Shown here: in pieces, positions 8,975 to 16,773 of the stretch
How the letters are laid out: each line of letters starts with the position of its first letter
How positions within the stretch are numbered: the stretch's first letter is position 1
Assembly: GCA_964451255.1 (NCBI GenBank)
Contig: CAYVHL010000011.1
Span: forward strand, 1 to 62,444
Source of the DNA: JAHBTB01 sp964451255
GTDB lineage: Bacteria; Armatimonadota; Fimbriimonadia; Fimbriimonadales; Fimbriimonadaceae
Direction of reading: 5' to 3'
Length of the DNA: 62,444 nucleotides
Position numbers and translations under genes: made by a program
Notes under the pieces: generated by a model
What the model was told of the DNA's origin: nothing
Seen by the model: the letters and a program-made list of their open reading frames with translations, nothing else
Database searches by the model: none

Positions 8975-9955
8975 TCAGGGCTTGACGATGCCAAAGAGGT
9001 CGGGGTCGACCATATAGCCGTCGAGCATCTCGTACCTCGCCCCCGGCCGACCGTGCTCGATGATGCCGAACGCGCCCTCGAATCCCCACATCCCCCAGCC
9101 CCAACCGAATTCGCGCCACAGACCGACCATGTCGCCCATCCATCGAAGGCACACGTCGTTCGGAGTCTGGTTGTAGCACCCGAACTCTCCGATGAAGACG
9201 TCGCGGCCCCGAGACCCCACCTCTATCCATGGCTTGTAAAACTCGGCCAGGGCCGCCTTGTCCCACGCGTGGCCCCACCAGTCTCCGCCCGGATACTCGG
9301 CGGCATGGCCTTTCCAGCCCGACCACCAGTTCGCTCCCTGATGGCTGACCGGCATCGGTTGGTACCCACGCGTGCTGTGGACGACGTCCAGGTCCGCGAG
9401 TTCTGGGATGGCGACGTGGCCTCCCTCCAGGCCGTCTATCACGATGGTCCTTCCGGGATCGGCCGCGCGGACAGCCTCGACAATCCGGCGGATCAGGGAC
9501 TCGTGAACATCGCGCGTCATGCCGAACTGGCCGATGTCAGGCGGCTCGTTGATCAGGTCGAAGCTGAGCTCGTCACCCGGCACGCCTTTGTACCGGCGTG
9601 CGAACTCAGACCACTGGTGGACGAGCCCGTCTTGGGCGACCTTGTCCTTCCACAGGTTGTGCTTCTCGATTTCCGGCTGGTTGATGCAATAGCCCGGCAC
9701 TCGGTGCATGTTCAAGCTGAAGTGGAGCCCACGGTCTTGGCAGACGGCCAAGTATCCGTCGATGGATTCGAGGACCTCTTCGTCCATGGCCAGGTAGTCG
9801 TCTCTGCGGTTCCAGAAACGATAGTCACAGGCCAACCGGACAAAATTGAAGCCGTGCTTGGCGAGGAAATCAAGGGCCTTCAAGTCGGCTGGTTCGGGCT
9901 TACGGCCCTCGTCCCACGAGGTCATCCACTGAAAATTGAATCCTGTCCACGGCAT
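8975..9955 (-). CDS. GH5-like glycoside hydrolase (cellulase family)
   Basis: A 326-residue (beta/alpha)8 glycosidase of the GH5/cellulase superfamily. The acid/base Glu is in DLINEPPD and the nucleophile Glu in VFIGEFGCYN; HRVPGYC and GWGWGMWGFEG complete the active-site strands. No signal peptide is seen when started at ATG 9955, so it should act on imported oligosaccharides in the cytoplasm. TACACT lies 6 bp before that ATG, which fixes the start as a leaderless one; open frame upstream to 10105 crosses into the divergent gene. First gene of the five-gene leftward operon ending in uxaC. Confidence 0.87.
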   Translation of the reverse strand: MPWTGFNFQWMTSWDEGRKPEPADLKALDFLAKHGFNFVRLACDYRFWNRRDDYLAMDEEVLESIDGYLAVCQDRGLHFSLNMHRVPGYCINQPEIEKHNLWKDKVAQDGLVHQWSEFARRYKGVPGDELSFDLINEPPDIGQFGMTRDVHESLIRRIVEAVRAADPGRTIVIDGLEGGHVAIPELADLDVVHSTRGYQPMPVSHQGANWWSGWKGHAAEYPGGDWWGHAWDKAALAEFYKPWIEVGSRGRDVFIGEFGCYNQTPNDVCLRWMGDMVGLWREFGWGWGMWGFEGAFGIIEHGRPGARYEMLDGYMVDPDLFGIVKP

Positions 9956-9961
9956 CGGACC

Positions 9962-9967
9962 AGTGTA
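9962..9967 (-). promoter_or_regulatory. TACACT -10 element for the GH5-uxaC operon
   Basis: Read on the minus strand, TACACT ends 6 bp before the ATG at 9955. It is part of GGTATTACAC, a 10-mer also found at 1377-1386 between the M24 peptidase and GH116 genes. No Shine-Dalgarno sequence is present, so the operon mRNA is probably leaderless. Confidence 0.55.
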
Positions 9968-10008
9968 ATACCTTGCGAACCCCCTTGGCACACCGTCGGG
10001 CCACCACG

Positions 10009-10014
10009 TATAGT
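10009..10014 (+). promoter_or_regulatory. TATAGT -10 element for quinoprotein gene
   Basis: TATAGT ends 6 bp before the GTG at 10021, with no Shine-Dalgarno sequence between. The region also serves the divergent GH5 operon, so two start sites lie about 55 bp apart, back to back. Confidence 0.5.
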
Positions 10015-10020
10015 AGCGAC

Positions 10021-11535
10021 GTGATTCCTCGACTTGCACTCGCCCTTGTCGGTGGCGCTTTCGCAATTGCCTGCTCGGTCCCCGGGGAACCGGCTGGAAC
10101 CTCACCTCGCGTCACCCAGGTTCCAAACGACCAGAAGCCGCTCCTGTCGGACAAAGAGTTCCAGGACAGCAACGTCAATGTGACAAGGCTCTATGAAGAC
10201 AACTGCTCACACTGCCACGGCAAGAACGCCCAGGGAGGGGGCGCCGGGACCAAGTCGCTGATCAACGTCGACAAGTTCGACCAGAAATGGGACGTGCCCT
10301 TCTTCAACATCATCAAGAAGGGCGACGCCAACGTCGGTATGGACGCGTTTGGGAGGACGCACAGCGACGCGGAGGTCTGGTCCTTGGTCGTGCATATCAG
10401 GGAGTTGCAAAACGCTGGCCTACGCCGCCAAGGCTGGGGCCCCAAGGAGTCGGGCGGCGTCTACACCTCCCAGCACGGAAAATACAAGGAGGAAGTCGTC
10501 GTCGAACGGAGCCAGGGTTTGCGGCTCCCCTGGTGCCTCTCCTTTCTGCCCGACGGCCGGATGTTGGTCTCTAACCGTTCCGGCACGCTGAACGTGATCC
10601 GGCGGGGCGTCAAGGTCGGGGAAGTCACGAACCTGCCTAAGAGCATGGAGTTGGGACAAGGCGGACTCATGGACGTGGTCCCGCATCCGGACTACTCGAA
10701 GAACGGCTGGCTTTACATCGCGGTCGCCGACCCCAAGAAGGACGGCTCTGGCAAGGCCTTGACCAAGATCGTCCGAGGCAAGTTGCAGTGGGACAGCCAG
10801 GGATCGGCCAAATTCATCAGCCAACAGACGATCTTCGAGGCGCCGCAAAAGTTCTACACCGGGGCGGGGATCCACTTCGGAGGCAAGATCGCGTTCGACG
10901 GCAAGGGACATGTCCTGTTCAGCGTCGGCGAACGCGGCTCCAACATGGGGCAACAGAACCTGGACGTCCCCTGGGGCAAGATCCATCGGTTGAACGACGA
11001 CGGGACTGTTCCGTCAGACAACCCCTACAAAGACTCTCCCTTCCCCAGCACTTGGACTTGGGGCCATCGCAACCCGCAGGGCCTTGCCTTCGGTCTCGAC
11101 GGCCAACTCTGGGACGCCGAGCACGGCCCACGGGGCGGTGACGAGTTCAACAAGTTGGAGAAAGGCAAGAACTACGGCTGGCCGATCCTCTGCTTCGGCA
11201 TCAACTACAACGACTCTCCGTTCATGGTGCCCTGGCCCAGGGCCGACCAGAACCTGACCTTGCCGGTCTTGCGCTGGCTTCCGAGCATCGCGACGTCCGG
11301 CCTAGCCTGTTGCGACGGCAAGATGTTCCCCGGGTGGAAGGGGGACTTCTTCGTCGGCGGTCAAGCGGGCCAGACCGTCCGCCGACTGCGCGTGAGGGAC
11401 GGCAAAGTGGTCGAGCAAGAGGAGATCATCTTTGGCCAAGCGCGGACCCGTGACGTCCGGTTCGGCCCCGATGGAGCTTTGTACGTGGTGCAGAACGACC
11501 CTGACCGAATCGTGAGGATCACGCCGGTCAAGTAG
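10021..11535 (+). CDS. lipoprotein with cytochrome c and PQQ-dependent sugar dehydrogenase-like domains
   Basis: A 504-residue fusion. Residues 1-20 are a lipoprotein signal with the lipobox AIAC. Next is a class I cytochrome c domain (heme motif CSHCH around residue 60, candidate axial Met in NVGMDAF). From about residue 150 follows a six-bladed propeller of the soluble glucose dehydrogenase/aldose sugar dehydrogenase type (LPWCLSFLPDGRMLVSNRSG, GLMDVVPHPDY, WTWGHRNPQGLAF, GPRGGDEFN). These enzymes oxidise sugars in the periplasm with PQQ; the attached heme could pass electrons to the respiratory chain. GTG 10021 is the only start placed correctly for the signal peptide. Substrate unknown; PQQ use is inferred from the family. 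Confidence 0.88.
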   Translation: MIPRLALALVGGAFAIACSVPGEPAGTSPRVTQVPNDQKPLLSDKEFQDSNVNVTRLYEDNCSHCHGKNAQGGGAGTKSLINVDKFDQKWDVPFFNIIKKGDANVGMDAFGRTHSDAEVWSLVVHIRELQNAGLRRQGWGPKESGGVYTSQHGKYKEEVVVERSQGLRLPWCLSFLPDGRMLVSNRSGTLNVIRRGVKVGEVTNLPKSMELGQGGLMDVVPHPDYSKNGWLYIAVADPKKDGSGKALTKIVRGKLQWDSQGSAKFISQQTIFEAPQKFYTGAGIHFGGKIAFDGKGHVLFSVGERGSNMGQQNLDVPWGKIHRLNDDGTVPSDNPYKDSPFPSTWTWGHRNPQGLAFGLDGQLWDAEHGPRGGDEFNKLEKGKNYGWPILCFGINYNDSPFMVPWPRADQNLTLPVLRWLPSIATSGLACCDGKMFPGWKGDFFVGGQAGQTVRRLRVRDGKVVEQEEIIFGQARTRDVRFGPDGALYVVQNDPDRIVRITPVK

Positions 11536-11750
11536 CGCGGGCAACACGGGCGGCCATCCTTCGCATTGGAACTAAACAAGAGGAGGATGCCGCCGAGGAC
11601 TATACGGAACTGTCAACCGTCAGTGCCGACGACGTCGCACCGGGGCAGAGCCCCTGGCCAATGCCAGGGGCGAGGGAGTGGCCTTGGGACGGCGCGACGA
11701 CGATTTGATCCCTTTGGAAGATGCTCGCCGCCGGTATCCTTGCACGCCAG
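11536..11750 (+). other. 215-bp intergenic stretch with a 9-bp perfect hairpin
   Basis: No convincing gene is seen. A perfect 9-bp inverted repeat, GCCCCTGGC and GCCAGGGGC around a CAAT loop, lies at 11650-11671. It has no T-tract, so it is not a standard terminator for the upstream gene. The last 16 bp hold the TATCCT element of the cupin gene. An AGGAGG directly abutting an ATG near 11587 leads into a frame that looks non-coding. Confidence 0.5.
11735..11740 (+). promoter_or_regulatory. TATCCT -10 element for cupin-metY unit
   Basis: TATCCT ends 10 bp before the ATG at 11751. No Shine-Dalgarno sequence is seen. Spacing predicts a leader of about 0-4 nt. Confidence 0.4.
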
Positions 11751-12182
11751 ATGGTCAAGCACCACATCGGAGGCAACCGGTGGGACGGGGTCGATGTCCA
11801 CCCCTACAAGGAGGACGGCACCCACTTCAAGTCCATAACCCGCCAGACCCTGTTTGCCGGCGCTGCCGACCTCGGCGTCGAACTCCGATACTTTGAAGTC
11901 CAGGCAGAAGGACACTCGACACTCGAGCGGCACGAGCACACGCACCTCGTCGTCGTCATCGAAGGCTGCGGCCAGGCCTTGGTCGGCGACACCGTCACCG
12001 ACATCGGCCCGAACGACGTCGTCCACGTCCCACCCATGACCTGGCACCAATTTCGAGCGACCGAGGGCTGCACGCTAGGGTTCCTCTGTATCGTCAGCGC
12101 CGAGCGTGACCGTCCTCAGCGTCCAGACCTCGCAGAACTTGCCAAATTCACGGACCGAGCCAAGGCATTCGTCAAGGTATGA
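11751..12182 (+). CDS. cupin domain protein
   Basis: A 143-residue single-domain cupin. Motif 1 is in EGHSTLERHEHTHLVVVIEG (two His of HxH plus Glu) and motif 2 in VHVPPMTWHQFRA, so a metal site is likely. No signal peptide. ATG 11751 was chosen from the TATCCT element and the family length; the frame stays open another 30 bp upstream. Its stop overlaps the start of the O-acetylhomoserine sulfhydrylase gene (ATGA), which suggests coupling to sulfur amino-acid metabolism. The substrate is unknown. Confidence 0.8.
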   Translation: MVKHHIGGNRWDGVDVHPYKEDGTHFKSITRQTLFAGAADLGVELRYFEVQAEGHSTLERHEHTHLVVVIEGCGQALVGDTVTDIGPNDVVHVPPMTWHQFRATEGCTLGFLCIVSAERDRPQRPDLAELAKFTDRAKAFVKV

Positions 12183-13471
12183 GCGAGTCGCCCCGGTCGT
12201 TTGGGTTCGAGACGCGCATGTTGCACGCCGGGCAGTTGCCCGACCCCCACGTCGGTTCCCGCGCAGTACCGATCTATCAGACGACGAGCTACGTCTTTGA
12301 GAGCGCCGACCAGGCTGCCCACCTGTTCGAGCTCAAGCAGTACGGGAACATCTACACGCGGATCAGCAACCCGACCACTGCGGCCTTCGAGGAGCGCATG
12401 GCTTCGCTGGAGGGTGGCACGGGGGCGGTGGCGACGGCGAGCGGAATGGCCGCCGAGTTCGCCACCGTGATGACGCTCTGCCAACCCGGCGACGAGATCG
12501 TGGCCTCGTCGCACCTCTATGGCGGCAGCTTGACCATGCTCACCCACACTTTGGAGAAACTCTCGGTCAAAGCCACCTTTGTTGACCCAGACGATCTTTC
12601 GGGATGGGAGTCGGCCACCACCGACAAGACCCGCCTCTACTTTGTTGAGACTATCGGAAACCCGGTCGGGTCGATCCCCGACTTCGAGGCCTTGGGCGAT
12701 CTTGCCAAGAGCAAGAGGGTGCCGTTGGTCGTCGACAACACGTTCGGCACGCCCTATCTGTTCCGCCCGCTGGAGTGGGGCGCGGACATCGTCGTGCACT
12801 CGGCCACCAAGTTCATCGGTGGACACGGCACAAGCATCGGAGGCGTTGTCGTTGATTCCGGCGACTTCGATTTTTCGCGTTTTCCGGCAGTCGGAGGTGA
12901 CTCTCCCAGCTATCACGGTTTGAATTTTTCCGACACTTTCGGCCACTACGGCTTCCTCATGAAGCTGCGCGCCGAGACCCTTCGGGACACCGGCGCGTGC
13001 ATTTCCCCGACTAATTCGTTCCTCTTGTTGCAGGGCCTTGAGACCCTGAGCGTCCGGATGGACCGCCACGTCGCCAACGCCCACGCAGTCGCCACGTTCT
13101 TGGAGGGGCATCCCAAAGTTGCAAAGGTGCACTACGCCGGGCTGCCCAGCCACCCTCACCATCATCGCGCCCGGAAGTATTTGCCCAAGGGGCCGGGCGC
13201 CGTCATGGCGTTTGAACTCGCTCCGGGCTCTGGCGATGTCAGGCAGGCCGGAAGGAGCTTTATCGAGTCGCTCACCCTCTTCTCACACCTGGCCAATGTC
13301 GGTGACGCCAAGAGCCTCGTCATCCATCCGGGTTCGACCACCCACCAGCAGTTGGGCGACGATGAACTGGCCGCCTGTGGCATCACGGCCGGCACGGTTC
13401 GCCTGAGCGTGGGGCTCGAGACGACCGACGACCTCATGTGGGACCTCGACCAAGCGCTCGCCGCTGTCTAG
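12179..13471 (+). CDS. metY: O-acetylhomoserine sulfhydrylase (aminocarboxypropyltransferase)
   Basis: A 430-residue PLP enzyme of the Cys/Met metabolism family, of the size typical for MetY. Visible motifs are YQTTSYVFESADQAA, NIYTRISNPT, ASGMAAEFATVM, the VVDNTFGTPYLFRP strand and the PLP lysine in VHSATKFIGGHGT. It makes homocysteine from O-acetylhomoserine and sulfide in the cytoplasm. ATG 12179 overlaps the cupin stop codon. A CoA-binding protein of the type often found beside metY lies downstream at 13925. Cystathionine gamma-synthase or gamma-lyase is less likely because of the length and the long insert around residues 235-260. Confidence 0.92.
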   Translation: MSESPRSFGFETRMLHAGQLPDPHVGSRAVPIYQTTSYVFESADQAAHLFELKQYGNIYTRISNPTTAAFEERMASLEGGTGAVATASGMAAEFATVMTLCQPGDEIVASSHLYGGSLTMLTHTLEKLSVKATFVDPDDLSGWESATTDKTRLYFVETIGNPVGSIPDFEALGDLAKSKRVPLVVDNTFGTPYLFRPLEWGADIVVHSATKFIGGHGTSIGGVVVDSGDFDFSRFPAVGGDSPSYHGLNFSDTFGHYGFLMKLRAETLRDTGACISPTNSFLLLQGLETLSVRMDRHVANAHAVATFLEGHPKVAKVHYAGLPSHPHHHRARKYLPKGPGAVMAFELAPGSGDVRQAGRSFIESLTLFSHLANVGDAKSLVIHPGSTTHQQLGDDELAACGITAGTVRLSVGLETTDDLMWDLDQALAAV

Positions 13472-13474
13472 AGT
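13469..13474 (+). promoter_or_regulatory. TAGAGT -10 element overlapping the metY stop codon
   Basis: TAGAGT begins with the TAG stop of metY and ends 8 bp before the ATG at 13483. This would give the next gene its own leaderless transcript. Confidence 0.4.
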
Positions 13475-13482
13475 GGCCTGTA

Positions 13483-13890
13483 ATGGACGATCTCCAAGCC
13501 TCCGATCTTGAATGGCTTTCGGGAGACTGGGAGTTCACACGAGAAGGTCGGCACGTCACCGAGCATTGGTCGGCTCCCGAAGCCGACACCCTCATCGGCT
13601 ATTCTCGGACCGTCAAGGAAGGGCACTTGGTGGAGTTTGAACACCTGCTCATCAAGCCTGGACAGGATGGCGTCCTCGAATACGTCGCGAAGCCATCGGG
13701 CCAAGGCGAGGCGACATTCAAGCTGGCCCGCTTCGGTGCCCGTAGCCTCGTCTTCGAGAACATGGACCACGACTTTCCCCAACGGATCACCTACTCACTT
13801 GAAGACGACCGCCTCACCGCCGCCATCGAAGGCACTCTGAACGCACACCCCCGACGGGTGGAGTTCCCTTACCGGAGAGTCCGCCCGTGA
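13483..13890 (+). CDS. DUF6265 family protein
   Basis: A 135-residue cytoplasmic protein opening with DLEWLSGDWEF and continuing with HWSAPEADTLIGYSRTVKEG and FENMDHDFPQRITYSLEDD. These are hallmarks of the lipocalin-like DUF6265 family, whose role is unknown. ATG 13483 begins where family similarity begins and has TAGAGT 8 bp before it. No catalytic residues can be proposed. Confidence 0.75.
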   Translation: MDDLQASDLEWLSGDWEFTREGRHVTEHWSAPEADTLIGYSRTVKEGHLVEFEHLLIKPGQDGVLEYVAKPSGQGEATFKLARFGARSLVFENMDHDFPQRITYSLEDDRLTAAIEGTLNAHPRRVEFPYRRVRP

Positions 13891-13924
13891 CTTCGCCTGC
13901 CCATCGCACGTAAGGAAGGAATAA

Positions 13925-14458
13925 ATGAGCTTTGGAAACGCGCCGTCTTGCGACATCCGATTGAACACTGCCCTTACGCCAGAGCAGCGTCTGCTCTACC
14001 AGGACACCAAGGCCATCCGGAGACTGCTGGCCGAATCTAAGACGATCGCCGTCGTCGGGCTCAGCACCGACAAGACGAAGGCGAGCAACATGGTCGCCAG
14101 TTACCTGCAAGACGAAGGTTACAGAGTGGTCCCTGTCCACCCCAAGGCTCACGAGATTCTCGGCGAGCCGAGCTACCCGAATCTCAAGGCCATACCTTTC
14201 AAAGTCGACATCGTTGACATCTTCCGCCCGAACACCGAAGTAGCCGGCATCGTCGACGACGCCATCGCCATCAGTGCGAAAGCAGTTTGGATGCAACTCC
14301 GCCTGTATGACCTGGTCGCCGCCGAGAAGGCGAGAGCAGCCGGTCTGGTCGTCGTCGCCGACCGGTGCATCAAGATGGAGCACGGCCGTTACGCTGGCGC
14401 CCTCCATTGGGCCGGGATGAACACCGAGGTTGTCAGCGCCAGACGTCAGATGCGGTAG
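13925..14458 (+). CDS. CoA-binding domain protein (YccU-like)
   Basis: A 177-residue protein with a Rossmann-type CoA-binding domain: IAVVGLSTDKTKASNMVASYLQ, VVPVHPKAHEILGEPSYPNL, DIVDIFRP, KAVWMQL and the C-terminal VVVADRCIKMEH. YccU-like proteins bind CoA or acyl-CoA; their role is unclear. Unlike most unit-leading genes here, it has a clear Shine-Dalgarno sequence (AAGGAAGGA) before ATG 13925. Homologues often lie beside metY, as here. Its 3' end overlaps the convergent GNAT gene by 13 bp. Confidence 0.87.
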   Translation: MSFGNAPSCDIRLNTALTPEQRLLYQDTKAIRRLLAESKTIAVVGLSTDKTKASNMVASYLQDEGYRVVPVHPKAHEILGEPSYPNLKAIPFKVDIVDIFRPNTEVAGIVDDAIAISAKAVWMQLRLYDLVAAEKARAAGLVVVADRCIKMEHGRYAGALHWAGMNTEVVSARRQMR

Positions 14459-15240
14459 CCCTTGGCAACCGCCGCCGCTTCCATCCGAGGCCGCGAATAG
14501 TACATGGACTGGAACATCCCCGTCTCCCTAAATCCTAGGCGCTTATAGAGACCCACGGACCGCTTGTGCGCTTGGAGGACCGCTGTGAGGCAGCCTTTCT
14601 CCTTTGCAGTACGTAGGGCGAAGTCAATCGCCGAAGACGCCGCCCCACGTCCGCGCAGATCCTTTACCGTCGCGACTCCGTAGATGCCGACGACACTATG
14701 GTGGACGAAGGCCGTGCAAGTACTCGCTGGTCGGCCATCGACCCTGGAAAGCACATGGAAGGCCACCTTGCGCGCGGCAACCTCTTCTTGGCAGGCGATG
14801 GTGTCTGCCCTGCTCGCATTGGTAGCAAAGAATGTCGTCGGATGCCCTGGCGATGCCGCTTCGCTCCAGTCCTCGATCAATTCGACAGGCCATGTGCCGA
14901 CGACTGGCTCGTAACAGCCAAGGTCAAGCTCCATCGCTGGCAAGTACACCGGCCCCATCATTCCCACGTTTCGCCGCAGGAGTCGGCCAAGTCCCCCAGG
15001 GGTCGCGTCGGGGCCGACCATCCAGTTCGCCGGTGCGCCCGCACGTTGGTAGAGATCAAGCACCTCGGCCACCTCAGCCTCCCAGCCAGCCGGGTCAAAC
15101 CGACACCCTGTGACCATGTTCAGGCCCGCGGGCCGACGCGGAATGACCACAAGGCAAGTAGGCGACTCATGCACTTCGTGACCAGGAAGGCTCGCCAGTG
15201 CCCTAGCCCATGCCAGTTGGTTGGCTTCACAAGGGCCCAC
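14446..15240 (-). CDS. GNAT family N-acetyltransferase
   Basis: A 264-residue protein. The GNAT fold is in the C-terminal half: STCTAFVHHSVVGIYGVATV, then the acetyl-CoA loop RGRGAASSAIDFALRTAKEKG, then LQAHKRSVGLYKRLGFRETG. The N-terminal half (about 120 residues) has no recognised domain. The start is GTG 15240, with TAGACT ending 6 bp before it. Substrate unknown. It may acetylate a small molecule or a protein N-terminus. Confidence 0.82.
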   Translation of the reverse strand: MGPCEANQLAWARALASLPGHEVHESPTCLVVIPRRPAGLNMVTGCRFDPAGWEAEVAEVLDLYQRAGAPANWMVGPDATPGGLGRLLRRNVGMMGPVYLPAMELDLGCYEPVVGTWPVELIEDWSEAASPGHPTTFFATNASRADTIACQEEVAARKVAFHVLSRVDGRPASTCTAFVHHSVVGIYGVATVKDLRGRGAASSAIDFALRTAKEKGCLTAVLQAHKRSVGLYKRLGFRETGMFQSMYYSRPRMEAAAVAKGYRI

Positions 15241-15246
15241 AACGCC

Positions 15247-15252
15247 AGTCTA
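15247..15252 (-). promoter_or_regulatory. TAGACT -10 element for GNAT gene
   Basis: On the minus strand TAGACT ends 6 bp before the GTG at 15240, with no Shine-Dalgarno sequence. The same hexamer lies before the beta-propeller gene (21661) and the SRPBCC gene (40278). Confidence 0.5.
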
Positions 15253-15273
15253 CAGCCCTCGATCACCCAAAAA

Positions 15274-16773
15274 CTAAGCCATCAATGCTGGCACAGCCGT
15301 GCCACTTACGTCGGTCAACCTGAAATCGCGGCCCTGATACCGGAACGTGAGCTTCGTGTGATCCACACCCATCAGCCAAAGTAAGGTGGCCTGCATGTCG
15401 TGGACGTGGACGGCCCCGTCTTGGAACTGCTCCATAGTCGGCTCCATCGGCTTACCGTCGGCGTCGACGATGTTGTAGCCGTATTCGTCGGTCTTGCCGT
15501 AAGTCGTGCCCGCCTTGACGCCGCCCCCGGCCATGAACATCGTGAAGCACCGTGGGTGGTGGTCTCGGCCGAAGGTGTTGGGGTCGAGGGGCCCTTGTGA
15601 GTAGCTCGTCCGCCCGAACTCACCTCCCCAGACGATCAATGTGTCTTCCAGCATCCCGAGCCTCTTCAAGTCTTGGATCAAGGCGGTGGTCGCCTGGTCC
15701 GTGTCCTTGCACTGTTGGGTGATGCCGGCCTTGAGTCCTCCGTGCTGGTCCCAACCTTGGTGATAAAGCTGGATGAACCGGACCCCTTTCTGGGCCAGCC
15801 GCCGCGCGAGCAGGCAGTTCGCCGCGAACGTGCCCGGTTTCTTGCTGTCGGGGCCGTAGAGTTCGAACACCTCTTCAGGCTCCTTACTGAGGTCGGTGAC
15901 GTCGGGCACGCTTGTCTGCATCTTGTAGGCGAGCTCGTACTGGGCGATCCGGCTCTCGATCTCGGGGTCCAGCTCCTTCTCAAACTGGTGCTTGTTGAGT
16001 TCGCTCAGCCGGTCCAACATGGCCCGCCGTCCGCTTTGGCAGATGCCGTCGGGGTTGCTCAGGTACAGCACCGGGTCGCCGCCAGATCGGAAGCGCACCC
16101 CCTGGTACCGGGAGTCTAAGAAGCCGCTTCCCCACAGCCTGGCATAGAGCGGCTGGTCGCCCTTGCCCACGCTGGCCAGGACGACGAAAGCGGGGAGGTC
16201 TTCGTTCATCGAGCCTAGGCCGTAGCTGACCCAAGCGCCAAAACTTGGCCTCCCGGCGAGTTGGCTGCCGGTTTGCATGAAGGTGATCGCGGGGTCGTGG
16301 TTGATCGCCTCCGTGAACATCGATTTGACAAAGCACAGGTCGTCGGCCACGTCCTTCAGGTGAGGGAACAACTCGCTCATCCACGCTCCGCTCTGGCCGT
16401 GCTGGGCGAATTCGAACGGCGACCCTGCCAGCGGGATGACGCTCTGGTTTGCCGACATCGCAGTCAGGCGTTGGCCGTGGCGGACAGACTCCGGCAACGG
16501 CTGGCCGTGCATCTTGCGCAGGAGCGGCTTGTAGTCGAAGAGATCCTGTTGCGCGGGGCCGCCCGCCTGGAATAGGTAGATGATCCGCTTAGCCTTGGCA
16601 GGGTGGTCCAGGCCGTGAAGCTTGTGGTCTTCTCCCCAGGCCAGCTGGGGCAAGAGGGAGGTCAGGGCTAACGCGCCGATCCCCTGCGCCGTGCGGCCAA
16701 AGAACTGGCGGCGGGTCAGGCGCATCAGCTTTGTCGCCGGCAGCGCCGGGTCGAGGTCGAAATAGTCGTTCAT
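15274..16773 (-). CDS. DUF1501 domain protein, Tat-exported
   Basis: A 499-residue DUF1501 protein, related to the alkaline phosphatase/sulfatase fold. Near the N-terminus is a Tat motif (LTRRQFFGRTAQGIGALAL). Family blocks include YLFQAGGPAQQDLFDYKP, the acidic DTLIVWGGEFGRTSYSQG and GRDHHPRCFTMFMAGGGVK. ATG 16773 overlaps the stop of the PSD1 gene (ATGA), the usual partner arrangement in Planctomycetes, Verrucomicrobia and Armatimonadota. The biochemical role is not established; an involvement in polymer degradation at the cell envelope is commonly suggested. Confidence 0.9.
   Translation of the reverse strand: MNDYFDLDPALPATKLMRLTRRQFFGRTAQGIGALALTSLLPQLAWGEDHKLHGLDHPAKAKRIIYLFQAGGPAQQDLFDYKPLLRKMHGQPLPESVRHGQRLTAMSANQSVIPLAGSPFEFAQHGQSGAWMSELFPHLKDVADDLCFVKSMFTEAINHDPAITFMQTGSQLAGRPSFGAWVSYGLGSMNEDLPAFVVLASVGKGDQPLYARLWGSGFLDSRYQGVRFRSGGDPVLYLSNPDGICQSGRRAMLDRLSELNKHQFEKELDPEIESRIAQYELAYKMQTSVPDVTDLSKEPEEVFELYGPDSKKPGTFAANCLLARRLAQKGVRFIQLYHQGWDQHGGLKAGITQQCKDTDQATTALIQDLKRLGMLEDTLIVWGGEFGRTSYSQGPLDPNTFGRDHHPRCFTMFMAGGGVKAGTTYGKTDEYGYNIVDADGKPMEPTMEQFQDGAVHVHDMQATLLWLMGVDHTKLTFRYQGRDFRLTDVSGTAVPALMA

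Noticed and set aside
11566..11838. 90-codon frame before the cupin gene, with AGGAGG next to ATG
   Set aside because: Spacing between AGGAGG and ATG is zero, composition is Arg/Ser/Pro-rich shadow-like, and it overlaps the cupin gene.
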